Shown: in pieces, positions 30,892-38,875 of the stretch
Position numbering within the stretch: the stretch's first letter is position 1
Layout: the number at the start of each line of letters is the position of its first letter
Made by a program: the position numbers and the translations under genes
DNA from: a virus
Reading direction: 5' to 3' (one strand)
Virus record (IMG/VR): IMGVR_UViG_3300047510_001029
Coordinates: 18,150-82,149 of that record
DNA: 64,000 bases
The notes under the pieces: model-generated
What the model was told of the DNA's origin: nothing
Database searches by the model: none
What the model saw: only the letters and a program-made list of their open reading frames with translations

Positions 30892-31877
30892 TTTAAAAAT
30901 ACCTCATTAAATTCTTCCATAACACTTTCCTTAGTATAAGAATAACAATACTCACCCCAATCGTAATCTTTAATTTTGTTCTGATCTAAGTTAGTAAGTA
31001 TTGTATATAGTTCGTTCTCATCCTGGTAATATATTGCGCTATCTTTCATCAAATATATGTGTCCGACATCATAATACCAAGGAACTTCTACAGGATTCCA
31101 AGTGATAATCGGTTTATTCCGAAATGAAAATTCGGCAAGAGACAAACTAAAAACTTCACCATCAAGTCTTCCGTGCATCATAGCATCGCAAGTATTCACA
31201 AATCTAGACTTGTATTCTACATCCATAGTCCAAGGAAGATAGATGACTCTTTCGTGCTGAATGAACTCTTTGGTATTCAGAAAAACAAACCAAAGATCTT
31301 TTCTAGAACTGAGTGCTCTGGAAATAGCACCATAAGTAAAGTCAAGATTAAAAGTTTCATATCCACCGTGTCTTCCGAGAACTAAATCTCCCTTTGGAAT
31401 TCCAAGTTCTTCTCTCAAATCATCTTCAATATGTGGGGCATCTTTTTCCAAAATATGATGAACGTATGGATGTACTCCACCGTGTTTATCTGACATATAC
31501 TTACAAACTCCAGCATAAACTGTACCGTGTGGATCATCCATTCTGAAGACACAATGAGTTAAAGTCTTCACGTTCGTTGGCATAATTCCATCATTCTCTC
31601 CCATCTTAATGGCATAAAATGCATCAATCTTATTTCGATCACAAATCAATTCTAACTTTTGTCGAAGAGCATCATTTCTTCCGTCGTTGATCCAATACTC
31701 TGGATATAAAATAACATCAAAGTCTTTGAATCTATCTAAACAATATGTTGGATGTGCGATTGAAGAAATGATTACAGATTCATTTCCTAAGATTTCTCTA
31801 TTGTACTTCGCATACTTATGAAGACATATCTCTGTCCCCCGTTGACCCATTTGAAAACTATGAAATCCTACTCTCAT
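30888..31877 (-). CDS. GT-B fold glycosyltransferase (329 aa)
   Basis: N-terminal Rossmann half with 'MGQRGTEICLHKYAKYNRE' (nucleotide-sugar GT4-like start) and C-terminal half with 'LVLGRHGGYETFNLDFTYGAISRAL', 'CDAMMHGRLDGEVFSLSLAEFSFRNKPIITW', where the Glu of 'GEVFSLSLAEF' matches the EX7E motif of GT4 enzymes. Overlaps neighbours by 4 nt on both sides. Donor and acceptor unknown. Confidence 0.72.
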   Translation of the reverse strand: MRVGFHSFQMGQRGTEICLHKYAKYNREILGNESVIISSIAHPTYCLDRFKDFDVILYPEYWINDGRNDALRQKLELICDRNKIDAFYAIKMGENDGIMPTNVKTLTHCVFRMDDPHGTVYAGVCKYMSDKHGGVHPYVHHILEKDAPHIEDDLREELGIPKGDLVLGRHGGYETFNLDFTYGAISRALSSRKDLWFVFLNTKEFIQHERVIYLPWTMDVEYKSRFVNTCDAMMHGRLDGEVFSLSLAEFSFRNKPIITWNPVEVPWYYDVGHIYLMKDSAIYYQDENELYTILTNLDQNKIKDYDWGEYCYSYTKESVMEEFNEVFLK

Positions 31878-32740
31878 GATATAAACAAATGCGAATACTT
31901 TTCCTTTACTTGATTTGAACTTGACTGAAATAAAAACTCTTGAACTGTCTTAAGTTCAAATATTTTTTGAGGCAAGAGATTAACTGAATATTTTTTTAAG
32001 ATATGATCTTTTCTCCCCAAACAATCTGTAGAGTTTTCTTTTGCTTCAAAATTATTTTGGAGCGATACTTCATCCCAGTGAAGGAAAGATTCCTGTTTGA
32101 TTTTTAATCTATTTAAATCTCCCATCCAACTAAAATGCCAACCAGCATCTTCTACGATTCCATTATCATATGTAAAGACATCAGAATACACAATATCATT
32201 TTTACACAGAGCATAAGACTCACGAATATCAGAGAGAGTATATCTTTGCAAATGATGTTTCATACACAAAAAAGCAGCTCCCCAGGGAACAGGTTGATTA
32301 TTAGGTCCATAAACTCTTAGGTCTGCTCTACCATTTAAGAATATCATAGGAATTCTTAAAATATTATTTGGATTTTGTTTTGCCACATTTGCGTAATACT
32401 CAACAAAATCTGGATTGATGATTTCATCACAGTCCCCTACGATAAAAATATCATCATCTTGTATAAGGTTTGCTGCAACATTTCTCTGCATTCTTTCTCT
32501 TACCCAAGCATTTGGTTCCTTCTCATAAGAAGGTAAATCCAATTCCAGGACTTGAATTTTATCCGATAATAGGCCAAGGTTTTCAAGAGTCTCTTTACAA
32601 GTAAAAGATTTCGAATCTCCTTTATGAGTTTTATTCGCATCACAAATAATAAACTGATCTACCTTATCATAAAGTAGATTAATTCGAAGTTCTAATAATT
32701 CTTTCTCGTTGAAATAAGGAAAACAATCAACTATTCTCAT
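31874..32740 (-). CDS. GT17-like glycosyltransferase (288 aa)
   Basis: 'IVDCFPYFNEKELLELRINLLYDKVDQFIICDANKTHKGDSK' and 'DDDIFIVGDCDEIINP' (DxD) match the GT17 (beta-1,4-mannosyl-glycoprotein N-acetylglucosaminyltransferase) family; 'NAWVRERMQRNVAANLI' and 'DAGWHFSWMGDLNRLKIKQESFLHWD' are further family features. GT17 homologues occur in giant viruses and phages. It overlaps the GH130-like gene upstream by 14 nt. Confidence 0.82.
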   Translation of the reverse strand: MRIVDCFPYFNEKELLELRINLLYDKVDQFIICDANKTHKGDSKSFTCKETLENLGLLSDKIQVLELDLPSYEKEPNAWVRERMQRNVAANLIQDDDIFIVGDCDEIINPDFVEYYANVAKQNPNNILRIPMIFLNGRADLRVYGPNNQPVPWGAAFLCMKHHLQRYTLSDIRESYALCKNDIVYSDVFTYDNGIVEDAGWHFSWMGDLNRLKIKQESFLHWDEVSLQNNFEAKENSTDCLGRKDHILKKYSVNLLPQKIFELKTVQEFLFQSSSNQVKEKYSHLFIS

Positions 32741-33704
32741 TTATAAACTTCTCCATAAAATCTTCAGGAACTTTAAGTAGATAAGCAGCGTTATCCTGAA
32801 ATCCAAAGGTCATTAAAAAATTTCCATTATGTTTTGCCATTCCTACACAGAACTCAACATCACCATCCATAAAATTAAATTCTTTAGTATGAAGAGTAAT
32901 ATTCCAATTCTTGTCCCAGACTATAAAACGATGATAGTATCTTGCATCCTTTCTTCCAACCTCACTATTGAATAAATCAACTTCATGAGTACAAGTTATA
33001 TAATGGTCTCCAACAGTAAGAACCTGTGATCCCCCACGCAAATCTCTAGGAAGAGGAATCATATCTGCCATATGAACTGTAGTCGAAGTTTGTGTTTCAG
33101 GATCCACTTTAACCACTTCTGTTGGATTGGACCACTTCACATAATGAAATGGCATATCAAGAATTGGCATCCAATTCTTTTCACAGTAAGAATTCGGATC
33201 ATTTGGTGGTGGAATGCGGAATCTATCTACTTCCTCCACAGTATTTTCAGAGACAACAATTTCACAGAGTTCCATTCTCCCCGTTCCAATTGTATCTAAG
33301 TCTCTCCTCACACCTGAGATATAAAGTTTCTCGTTCCATTTAAAAATTCTTGCATCCTCTAAACCAACAAAATCCCAAAGTTCTTTATCAGGAAATTTTG
33401 AGGTATCAATTTTATTGAACCTAGTGATAGAGTAATTATCATCCAGTTCGCAATAATAATTATGAGTTCTTAAGTGCATATCATTCTCAGGATGCACATA
33501 AGTCAAAGGACCCCATTGATGTTGAAATAATTTTTTTTCAGAATGATAGAAGGTATAATTAACGTGGCGAATGATTACTCTTATCTTATCTCCATCTACA
33601 AAGATGGAAGGATTCATAATTCCAGTTCCATTAGTATATTCTGCTGGAATTATGAGTGGGTGAATTGAACCACCATTATCTAAGGCAAGTTTTACGAAGT
33701 TCAT
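32727..33704 (-). CDS. GH130-like five-bladed propeller protein (325 aa)
   Basis: 'MNPSIFVDGDKIRVIIRHVNY', 'DFVGLEDARIFKWNEKLYISGVRRD', 'CEKNWMPI', 'LRGGSQVLTVGDHYITCTHEV' and 'VEFCVGMAKHNGNFLMTFGFQDNAAYLLKV' mark a five-bladed propeller of the GH130 type (mannoside phosphorylases/hydrolases). Phage and giant-virus relatives sit in glycosyltransferase clusters, as here. The role could be sugar processing or transfer. A late-promoter-like AATAAATA is 25 nt upstream, so it probably starts this glyco-operon. Confidence 0.7.
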   Translation of the reverse strand: MNFVKLALDNGGSIHPLIIPAEYTNGTGIMNPSIFVDGDKIRVIIRHVNYTFYHSEKKLFQHQWGPLTYVHPENDMHLRTHNYYCELDDNYSITRFNKIDTSKFPDKELWDFVGLEDARIFKWNEKLYISGVRRDLDTIGTGRMELCEIVVSENTVEEVDRFRIPPPNDPNSYCEKNWMPILDMPFHYVKWSNPTEVVKVDPETQTSTTVHMADMIPLPRDLRGGSQVLTVGDHYITCTHEVDLFNSEVGRKDARYYHRFIVWDKNWNITLHTKEFNFMDGDVEFCVGMAKHNGNFLMTFGFQDNAAYLLKVPEDFMEKFINENS

Positions 33705-33728
33705 AAAAACATAATGAGTTCTTGAGAG

Positions 33729-33736
33729 TATTTATT
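33729..33736 (-). promoter_or_regulatory. Late promoter-like AATAAATA
   Basis: Minus strand, 25 nt upstream of the ATG at 33704; one mismatch from TATAAATA. Likely start of the 25941-33704 glyco-operon. Confidence 0.45.
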
Positions 33737-35360
33737 ATCCTAACTGAGTGACTAAAACATTTAAATCTGTTACTGTGATTGGGTTCGTATCCTCAAGATT
33801 TGATATATGAATCTCAACATAATCATTTAGATTATGTTTATGGACATCAGTAAGAGTAACAGATCTTGTATCTCCTTGTGTTCCTTCCATTGTAACTTCC
33901 GATGCTGTCAAATATTCCCCACCATTAGAACTATCATAGATAGCAACTTTAAAATTCGTATATTCGCTTGGAACTAATGTTAAAGTGACCTGAGTAAGAT
34001 ATTCTCTTTCAACTCCAGCAATGCAAGTTAAACGATTATCTGTATGAGTAAATTTTGAGTTTCTTGCACCTGCAGTTGTTGTAATACCAGCAATCTTAGT
34101 ATAGGTATCTGTAGATGCAAAAGAAGTTTGAGTGGCATTATCCTTCATATAATACTGCCCGATTACAAAACTATTATCAATACCTCTGTTCGAATCAAAA
34201 AAGGCATCTCTACCATCTATGTTGGTATGAGTACTAATTCCAAGTTTTGTTCCTGGACCTGAGAAGTTACAAGTTTGAAGAATAAAACTTTCTGCAATAG
34301 CAAAATTTACTCCATCTTGAACTGTAATGCCAGTATATCCAGATGGAACAACAAAAGAGCAAGTTGTTGCGCGAATACGACGAGTGCAACTAAAAGTATT
34401 TGGAAAATTGAGAATAGATTTTGAACCACCTAATCCAAAGTTTCCAGTGAAAAGACACTGATTAAATCCTACTGTACCAGTTGTCCCATCAAAAGTTAAG
34501 TCTTGAGAGTTAAGAAATGCACCATCAAGCATAATGAAGTTGTTATAGGAAGAAATAATACCTACCTTTGCACAGTTGGTAAAATTAACTCCGAACCAAT
34601 CAAGTGCATGAACTGAAGGAATAGATGCTTGAAGATTGATTGCATAAGGTGCTTCAAGAGTAATGTTTCTGATTGGAAGAGAATAAACACTACTCAACAA
34701 AGCGACATCAGTAGCAATACCAGTAGATTTAATTCTACAGTTCTCAGATGATCCACCAAGAATAGTTGTGTTATCTCCAGCAACTAAACGATTACCATTT
34801 AAATCTACAGTTGTTGTGAAGAAATAAGTGTAGTTATCTTTAAGATTGATTACACCATTTACTGGACTTGGGAGATCATTTATAGTCCCGACGAAAATAA
34901 AATTTACAACGTCATCAAGAAACTTGAACTGAGTTTCACCACCTCCACCAATCGTTGCCATCTGCTGTTGGATACGATTAATGAAAAGTTGATAATGATC
35001 GTTAAGTTGTTGAACAGTTACAAATTGTTGATCTAGGGGTGTAAGTGGATCACTGTTTTTTATTTCTGGAGGTTCATTGAGCAAACCTTCATTTAATTGT
35101 TGTTTTGGTATAGGTATTACTTGATTTTTGAGTTCTTGGCGAAGTTCATAAACTTCGTCGTGATGATTTACAATATAATTTTCAAGAAACTGAACATTTC
35201 TTTGAAGTTCTTCTGTTTTTTCCTGTAATTTATCTACTTCTGTTTTTTTCTGATCTGCTTCATACTCCTCAAAAGTTCTTTTCTTACTTGAAGAACTTTT
35301 AGGAGTTGTTTTCTTTTTGGATGGACTAGTATGATGTAGAATTTTAGAATAGTTATTCAT
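33735..35360 (-). CDS. Beta-helix fibre protein with N-terminal coiled coil (541 aa)
   Basis: Residues ~15-65 are basic then a coiled coil (VDKLQEKTEELQRNVQFLENYIVNHHDEVYELRQELKNQ). A right-handed parallel beta-helix follows from ~155: repeated short strands such as 'SLPIRNITLEAPYAINLQASIPSVHALDWFGVNFTNCAKVGII', 'TGTVGFNQCLFTGNFGLGG', 'GITVQDGVNFAIAESFILQTCNF'. The ~410-541 end is a beta-sandwich-like cap. Typical fibre or tailspike build. A TATAAATA lies 17 nt before the ATG. Confidence 0.72.
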   Translation of the reverse strand: MNNYSKILHHTSPSKKKTTPKSSSSKKRTFEEYEADQKKTEVDKLQEKTEELQRNVQFLENYIVNHHDEVYELRQELKNQVIPIPKQQLNEGLLNEPPEIKNSDPLTPLDQQFVTVQQLNDHYQLFINRIQQQMATIGGGGETQFKFLDDVVNFIFVGTINDLPSPVNGVINLKDNYTYFFTTTVDLNGNRLVAGDNTTILGGSSENCRIKSTGIATDVALLSSVYSLPIRNITLEAPYAINLQASIPSVHALDWFGVNFTNCAKVGIISSYNNFIMLDGAFLNSQDLTFDGTTGTVGFNQCLFTGNFGLGGSKSILNFPNTFSCTRRIRATTCSFVVPSGYTGITVQDGVNFAIAESFILQTCNFSGPGTKLGISTHTNIDGRDAFFDSNRGIDNSFVIGQYYMKDNATQTSFASTDTYTKIAGITTTAGARNSKFTHTDNRLTCIAGVEREYLTQVTLTLVPSEYTNFKVAIYDSSNGGEYLTASEVTMEGTQGDTRSVTLTDVHKHNLNDYVEIHISNLEDTNPITVTDLNVLVTQLG

Positions 35361-35376
35361 TCTCGTGTTTTTTTAA

Positions 35377-35384
35377 TATTTATA
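35377..35384 (-). promoter_or_regulatory. Exact late promoter TATAAATA
   Basis: Minus strand; 17 nt upstream of the ATG at 35360 and overlapping the stop codon of the preceding gene. Confidence 0.65.
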
Positions 35385-35760
35385 GTTCAGGTGGAATAGG
35401 CCAATTAATAGTATTGGGGAACTCTTCCTGTTGTGGAACATCTAAGAGTGCTTGGCGATAAGCAATCCAATCATTTTTTTGTTGTTGAGTAAATGCTTCC
35501 CATCGTATTGCATTAATTTTATCCACATAAATTCTTAACCACTTATCTCTAAGTTCTCTCTGTTTTTCTGCAAGTTCTTCTAATGTTGGTTCTGGTGGTT
35601 GTGGATAAACCCATCCAGATTCAGTCCAAGTCCAACCAATATCTCCATCGTGCTGTGGAGCAACTTCAATTCCTGGTGTTGGATTATGTTCCTCTGGACT
35701 ATTCAGAGAAACAACATTGATAACTTTTTTTGTAACTGTATCTAAAAGACAAACTCTCAT
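35380..35760 (-). CDS. Phage tail assembly chaperone-like protein (126 aa)
   Basis: C-terminal half 'RDKWLRIYVDKINAIRWEAFTQQQKNDWIAYRQALLDVPQQEEFPNTINWPIPP' is the typical end of Phage_tail_APC / fibre assembly (Tfa-like) proteins. N-terminal 'MRVCLLDTVTKKVINVVSL' fits their beta-strand start. Placed between the glycine-rich adhesins and the beta-helix fibre, it likely aids folding or assembly of one of them. Confidence 0.75.
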   Translation of the reverse strand: MRVCLLDTVTKKVINVVSLNSPEEHNPTPGIEVAPQHDGDIGWTWTESGWVYPQPPEPTLEELAEKQRELRDKWLRIYVDKINAIRWEAFTQQQKNDWIAYRQALLDVPQQEEFPNTINWPIPPEL

Positions 35761-35764
35761 TTTT

Positions 35765-36652
35765 CTATAAGTATTCTAGTATGTAAATAACACCACCAAT
35801 TCCATCACCACCGGCAGATCCTGCACTAGTATCTATATTAGCAGCACCTCCTCCACCAGCACCATAAGTTACAGATGCAGTGCCTGCAGAAACTGCACCA
35901 CCTTGAGCTGCTCCTCCTCTACCACCTCCTCCCCAATATGATGAACCTCCCATACCTCCTATAGCAATTTCGGCAACATCATTACCTACTCCCGAACCAC
36001 CGTCACCACCCGGAATGTTTATATCTCCACCCGTAGCACTACCTCCAAGTCCTCCAAGACCAGTACCACCAGTTGACGGTGCTCCCCCACCAGATCCTAA
36101 CGCACCACCATTTGCAGTTAGAGTTGCACCTGTTCCGGCGGGATCAAAGGTAGTATTTCCTCCTGCAGTTCCATCAGTACCTCCTGTTTCAGATCCGCCA
36201 GTACCATTTGATCCTACAGTATAAGTGGCAGTTGCTCCCATTTCTGCTGCGGTATAAACTTTAATTACAGTTCCACCAGCACCACCGCCACCACCTCCAG
36301 TTCCATTGGATGTGTCTGCAGCAGCACCATCAGCGCCACCTCCACCTGCTCCACCGCCTGTTACATAAACTATTGCTTTCTTCAATCCTGTCGGCGCAGT
36401 ATAGGTTGCACCAGATCCTGTGGTATAAACTTGAAGTCCTAATAAATGATCCCCTTTGATTCCTTGAATACCTTGAATACCTTGAATACCTTGAATACCT
36501 TGAATACCTTGAATACCTTGAATACCTTGAGTTACTACAGAAATCCCCTGAATACCCATAATACCTTGAGTTCCCAAAGTACCTTGAATACCTTGAACAC
36601 CTTGAGTTCCCTGAAAATTAGAACTTAAAAAATTAGAAAGATTTGTCGGCAT
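35765..36652 (-). CDS. Collagen-like + glycine-rich adhesin, copy 1 (295 aa)
   Basis: After 'MPTNLSNFLSSNFQGTQG' comes a collagen-like Gly-X-Gln stretch (~14-70), then a domain opening 'VYTTGSGATYTAPTGLKKAIVYVTGGGAGGGG' and dominated by GG/GGG runs to the end ([30 protein letters not shown]). This matches the glycine-rich fibre-tip domain (Gly_rich_2), related in style to the polyglycine-II sandwich adhesins of T4-like phages (gp38 of S16). Probably a receptor-binding tip with exposed loops between glycine helices. Tandem paralogue at 36654-37535. Confidence 0.8.
   Translation of the reverse strand: MPTNLSNFLSSNFQGTQGVQGIQGTLGTQGIMGIQGISVVTQGIQGIQGIQGIQGIQGIQGIQGIKGDHLLGLQVYTTGSGATYTAPTGLKKAIVYVTGGGAGGGGADGAAADTSNGTGGGGGGAGGTVIKVYTAAEMGATATYTVGSNGTGGSETGGTDGTAGGNTTFDPAGTGATLTANGGALGSGGGAPSTGGTGLGGLGGSATGGDINIPGGDGGSGVGNDVAEIAIGGMGGSSYWGGGGRGGAAQGGAVSAGTASVTYGAGGGGAANIDTSAGSAGGDGIGGVIYILEYL
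36460..36625 (-). repeat. Collagen-like 9-nt period repeat in adhesin copy 1
   Basis: Runs of a 9-nt unit encoding Gly-Ile-Gln, including eight almost perfect copies of ATTCAAGGT at 36463-36530. Confidence 0.85.
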
Positions 36653-36653
36653 T

Positions 36654-37535
36654 TTATGTATATTCTACAATATAAATGACACCAGTATCTCCAACACCTC
36701 CAGCAGCACCAGTTGTACTATCTATATTCGCAGCACCTCCTCCACCAGCACCATAAGTTACAGATGCAGTGCCTGCAGAAACTGCACCACCTTGAGCTGC
36801 TCCTCCTCTACCACCTCCTCCCCAATAAGATCCCCCCCCAACTCCACCAACAGCAATTTCGGCAACATCATCACCCGCCCCAGAACCACCACCACCACCA
36901 GGAATATTTATATCTCCACCCGTAGCACTACCTCCAAGTCCTCCAAGACCAGCGGCACCAACACCAGGAGCACCTCCACCAGATCCTAACGCACCACCAA
37001 GTCCTGTAATTGAAGAACCAGCACCAACAGGAATAAAGAAACTGTTTCCTCCTGCGGTTCCTGATGTTCCGCCTGCTGCAGCACCAGCACCACCAGCAGC
37101 GCCTACAGTATAAGTTGCAGTTGCCCCTACTTCTGCGGCAGTGTATAATTTGATTGCAGTTCCTCCTGCTCCACCACCACCGCCACCAGAACCAGAGGCA
37201 GTATCAGCCCCGTCAGCACCACCACCTCCTCCACCGCCTCCAGTTACATGAACCAAAGCCTGTATCAATCCTGCGGGAGCAGTATAAGTTGCGTTGGAAC
37301 CTGTATCATAAACAACAACATTTACTGTTGGACCAAGACCTTGAATGCCCTGGATTCCTTGAGTACCTTGAATGCCCTGGATTCCTTGAATGCCCTGGAT
37401 TCCTTGAGTACCTTGAGAACCAGTAATACCTTGAGTTCCTTGAATTCCTTGCGTGCCTTGTGTTCCCTGAATACCTTGAGTACCTTGAGCACCATCAAAA
37501 TTAGAACTTAAAAATGTAGAAAGATTGGTTGGCAT
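36654..37535 (-). CDS. Collagen-like + glycine-rich adhesin, copy 2 (293 aa)
   Basis: Same plan as its neighbour: '[18 protein letters not shown]', ~50 residues of collagen-like triplets, then the glycine-rich tip ([37 protein letters not shown]). Large parts are near-identical to copy 1; differences sit mainly in the loops (e.g. [13 protein letters not shown] versus [14 protein letters not shown] surroundings and the '[19 protein letters not shown]' segment). Copy 1 starts 1 nt downstream of its stop. Late-promoter-like CATAAATA ~40 nt upstream. Confidence 0.8.
   Translation of the reverse strand: MPTNLSTFLSSNFDGAQGTQGIQGTQGTQGIQGTQGITGSQGTQGIQGIQGIQGIQGTQGIQGIQGLGPTVNVVVYDTGSNATYTAPAGLIQALVHVTGGGGGGGGADGADTASGSGGGGGGAGGTAIKLYTAAEVGATATYTVGAAGGAGAAAGGTSGTAGGNSFFIPVGAGSSITGLGGALGSGGGAPGVGAAGLGGLGGSATGGDINIPGGGGGSGAGDDVAEIAVGGVGGGSYWGGGGRGGAAQGGAVSAGTASVTYGAGGGGAANIDSTTGAAGGVGDTGVIYIVEYT
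37335..37495 (-). repeat. Collagen-like repeat in adhesin copy 2
   Basis: Same 9-nt period as copy 1, with more codon variation, encoding Gly-Thr-Gln and Gly-Ile-Gln triplets. Confidence 0.85.
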
Positions 37536-37574
37536 TTTATAATTCCAAAAATTATACTACAACAAACTTTTATG

Positions 37575-37582
37575 TATTTATG
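37575..37582 (-). promoter_or_regulatory. Late promoter-like CATAAATA
   Basis: Minus strand, 40 nt upstream of the ATG at 37535, in the divergent gap with the plus-strand oxygenase gene. One mismatch from TATAAATA. Confidence 0.45.
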
Positions 37583-37613
37583 GTAGAATACATACTATAA
37601 AGTAATTATAAGT

Positions 37614-38192
37614 ATGAGTGAGTTTGTAAGAAAAGGTTGGTATTATCTTCCTAAAATTATTACACCAGAAGAAGCAATTAGTATCAAGTATCAAAATCTC
37701 TGTGGTGCGATGAGTGACTTAGGTTCTCTTGAAGGACACTGGGATCCAGAGAGAGGTAGAGTATTGACTTGTTATGCTCCACCTTCTTGTGCTTTTGTAA
37801 TGAAAAGAGTTCAACCAATTCTAGAAGAACTACTTGGAGAAGAACTCATCCCATCTTATTGGTTCTCTACAACTTATCATAAAGGTGGATGGATGAACTG
37901 TCATACTGACCGCCCATCTTGTGAAATTTCAGTCACGATGAATATTTGTGGTGATGCTGCGTGGCCTATCAAACTCAAAGACCTGACTGGTAAAAGAAGA
38001 GAAGTCGTCACACCAGTTGGAGATGGTCTTGCTTATCTTGGAACGATTGTACCTCACTGGAGAAGTCCTTTGAGAACTCACGAGAATGACCGCTTTATGC
38101 AGTTGTTCCTACACTTTGTTAGAAAAAATGGTCAGTATGCTGACTATGCTTATGACCGAAATGATAAGTGCTATACCTTACTTACCAACTAA
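37614..38192 (+). CDS. 2OG-Fe(II) oxygenase, prolyl-hydroxylase-like (192 aa)
   Basis: Iron site HxD at His97/Asp99 ('MNCHTDRPSCEISVTM') with distal His148 ('IVPHWR') and Arg160 for 2-oxoglutarate, in a double-stranded beta-helix. Its N-terminus 'VRKGWYYLPKIITPEEAISI' is like other cyanophage P4H-type proteins. The only plus-strand gene in the fibre island; its end overlaps the convergent 220-aa oxygenase by 4 nt. Likely substrate (fibre protein, nucleobase or other) unknown; hydroxylation of a fibre is a working idea. Confidence 0.8.
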   Translation: MSEFVRKGWYYLPKIITPEEAISIKYQNLCGAMSDLGSLEGHWDPERGRVLTCYAPPSCAFVMKRVQPILEELLGEELIPSYWFSTTYHKGGWMNCHTDRPSCEISVTMNICGDAAWPIKLKDLTGKRREVVTPVGDGLAYLGTIVPHWRSPLRTHENDRFMQLFLHFVRKNGQYADYAYDRNDKCYTLLTN

Positions 38193-38851
38193 GATACCTT
38201 TACTCCATATTTATCTTGTAATTCTTTGTCTTGCTCTGCTTTCGTCTTAAATCCTTGAACGGTCATCCAATTGACCATCGTATAACGAGTTCCTGAGATG
38301 ACTGGTTCTACTTTATGAGCAAAGAACTGAGAAGATGGAAAGGCAACTAGAAGTCCTGGTTCTGGACGAATGGTTACTCGGAGATCTGGGAATACAAAGT
38401 TTCCACCCTCAAAGTCATCGTTGAGAAAAAGAACTGTAGATACATCACGGTCTATAGACTTCTTCCAGATGATATTTCCATCAGGACACTTCCATTTTGC
38501 TACGGCATCATAGTGTGCCTGGTAGTGTCCTCCTGGATTATAGACCAATAGTTGCGGCATTTCACTATCTTTGATTTTGAATCCATAAAAAGGATTGATT
38601 ACGTGATGAACTATATTATCATAGAGTTCTTTGATTTGAGGAATGATAGTTTCAATATCTGCTGCCTTTACATTTCTTGATTTTAAATCAATTTTTCCCG
38701 GATGATCTTCTCCAGTTTGATTTGCTTTGTCTGGGTCAAAAACTCCCATCTGTTCCTGATGAGAATTCTTTGCGTGATGAATAAGAAACTCAATTGCCTC
38801 TGGTGTAAGAACCTTTGGTTGAATTAGAACATTAGAAAGTAAATCATTCAT
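38189..38851 (-). CDS. Prolyl 4-hydroxylase-like 2OG-Fe(II) oxygenase (220 aa)
   Basis: 'QLLVYNPGGHYQAHYDAVAKW' gives HxD (His113/Asp115), 'FFAHKVEPVISGTRYTMVNWM' gives the distal His179 and Arg189, with the 'STVLFLNDDFEGGNFVFPDL' strands between. This is the standard P4Hc pattern of collagen-prolyl-hydroxylase-like enzymes, frequent in cyanophages. A CTAAATAA late-promoter-like string (~38873) lies just upstream. Convergent with, and distinct from, the 192-aa oxygenase. Confidence 0.88.
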   Translation of the reverse strand: MNDLLSNVLIQPKVLTPEAIEFLIHHAKNSHQEQMGVFDPDKANQTGEDHPGKIDLKSRNVKAADIETIIPQIKELYDNIVHHVINPFYGFKIKDSEMPQLLVYNPGGHYQAHYDAVAKWKCPDGNIIWKKSIDRDVSTVLFLNDDFEGGNFVFPDLRVTIRPEPGLLVAFPSSQFFAHKVEPVISGTRYTMVNWMTVQGFKTKAEQDKELQDKYGVKVS

Positions 38852-38875
38852 ATCAAAATGATGTAAGTATCTTAT

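Noticed and set aside
36015-36989. Proline- or Ser/Thr-rich plus-strand frames opposite the glycine-rich adhesins
   Set aside because: Glycine codons read in reverse give proline; these frames are compositional shadows.
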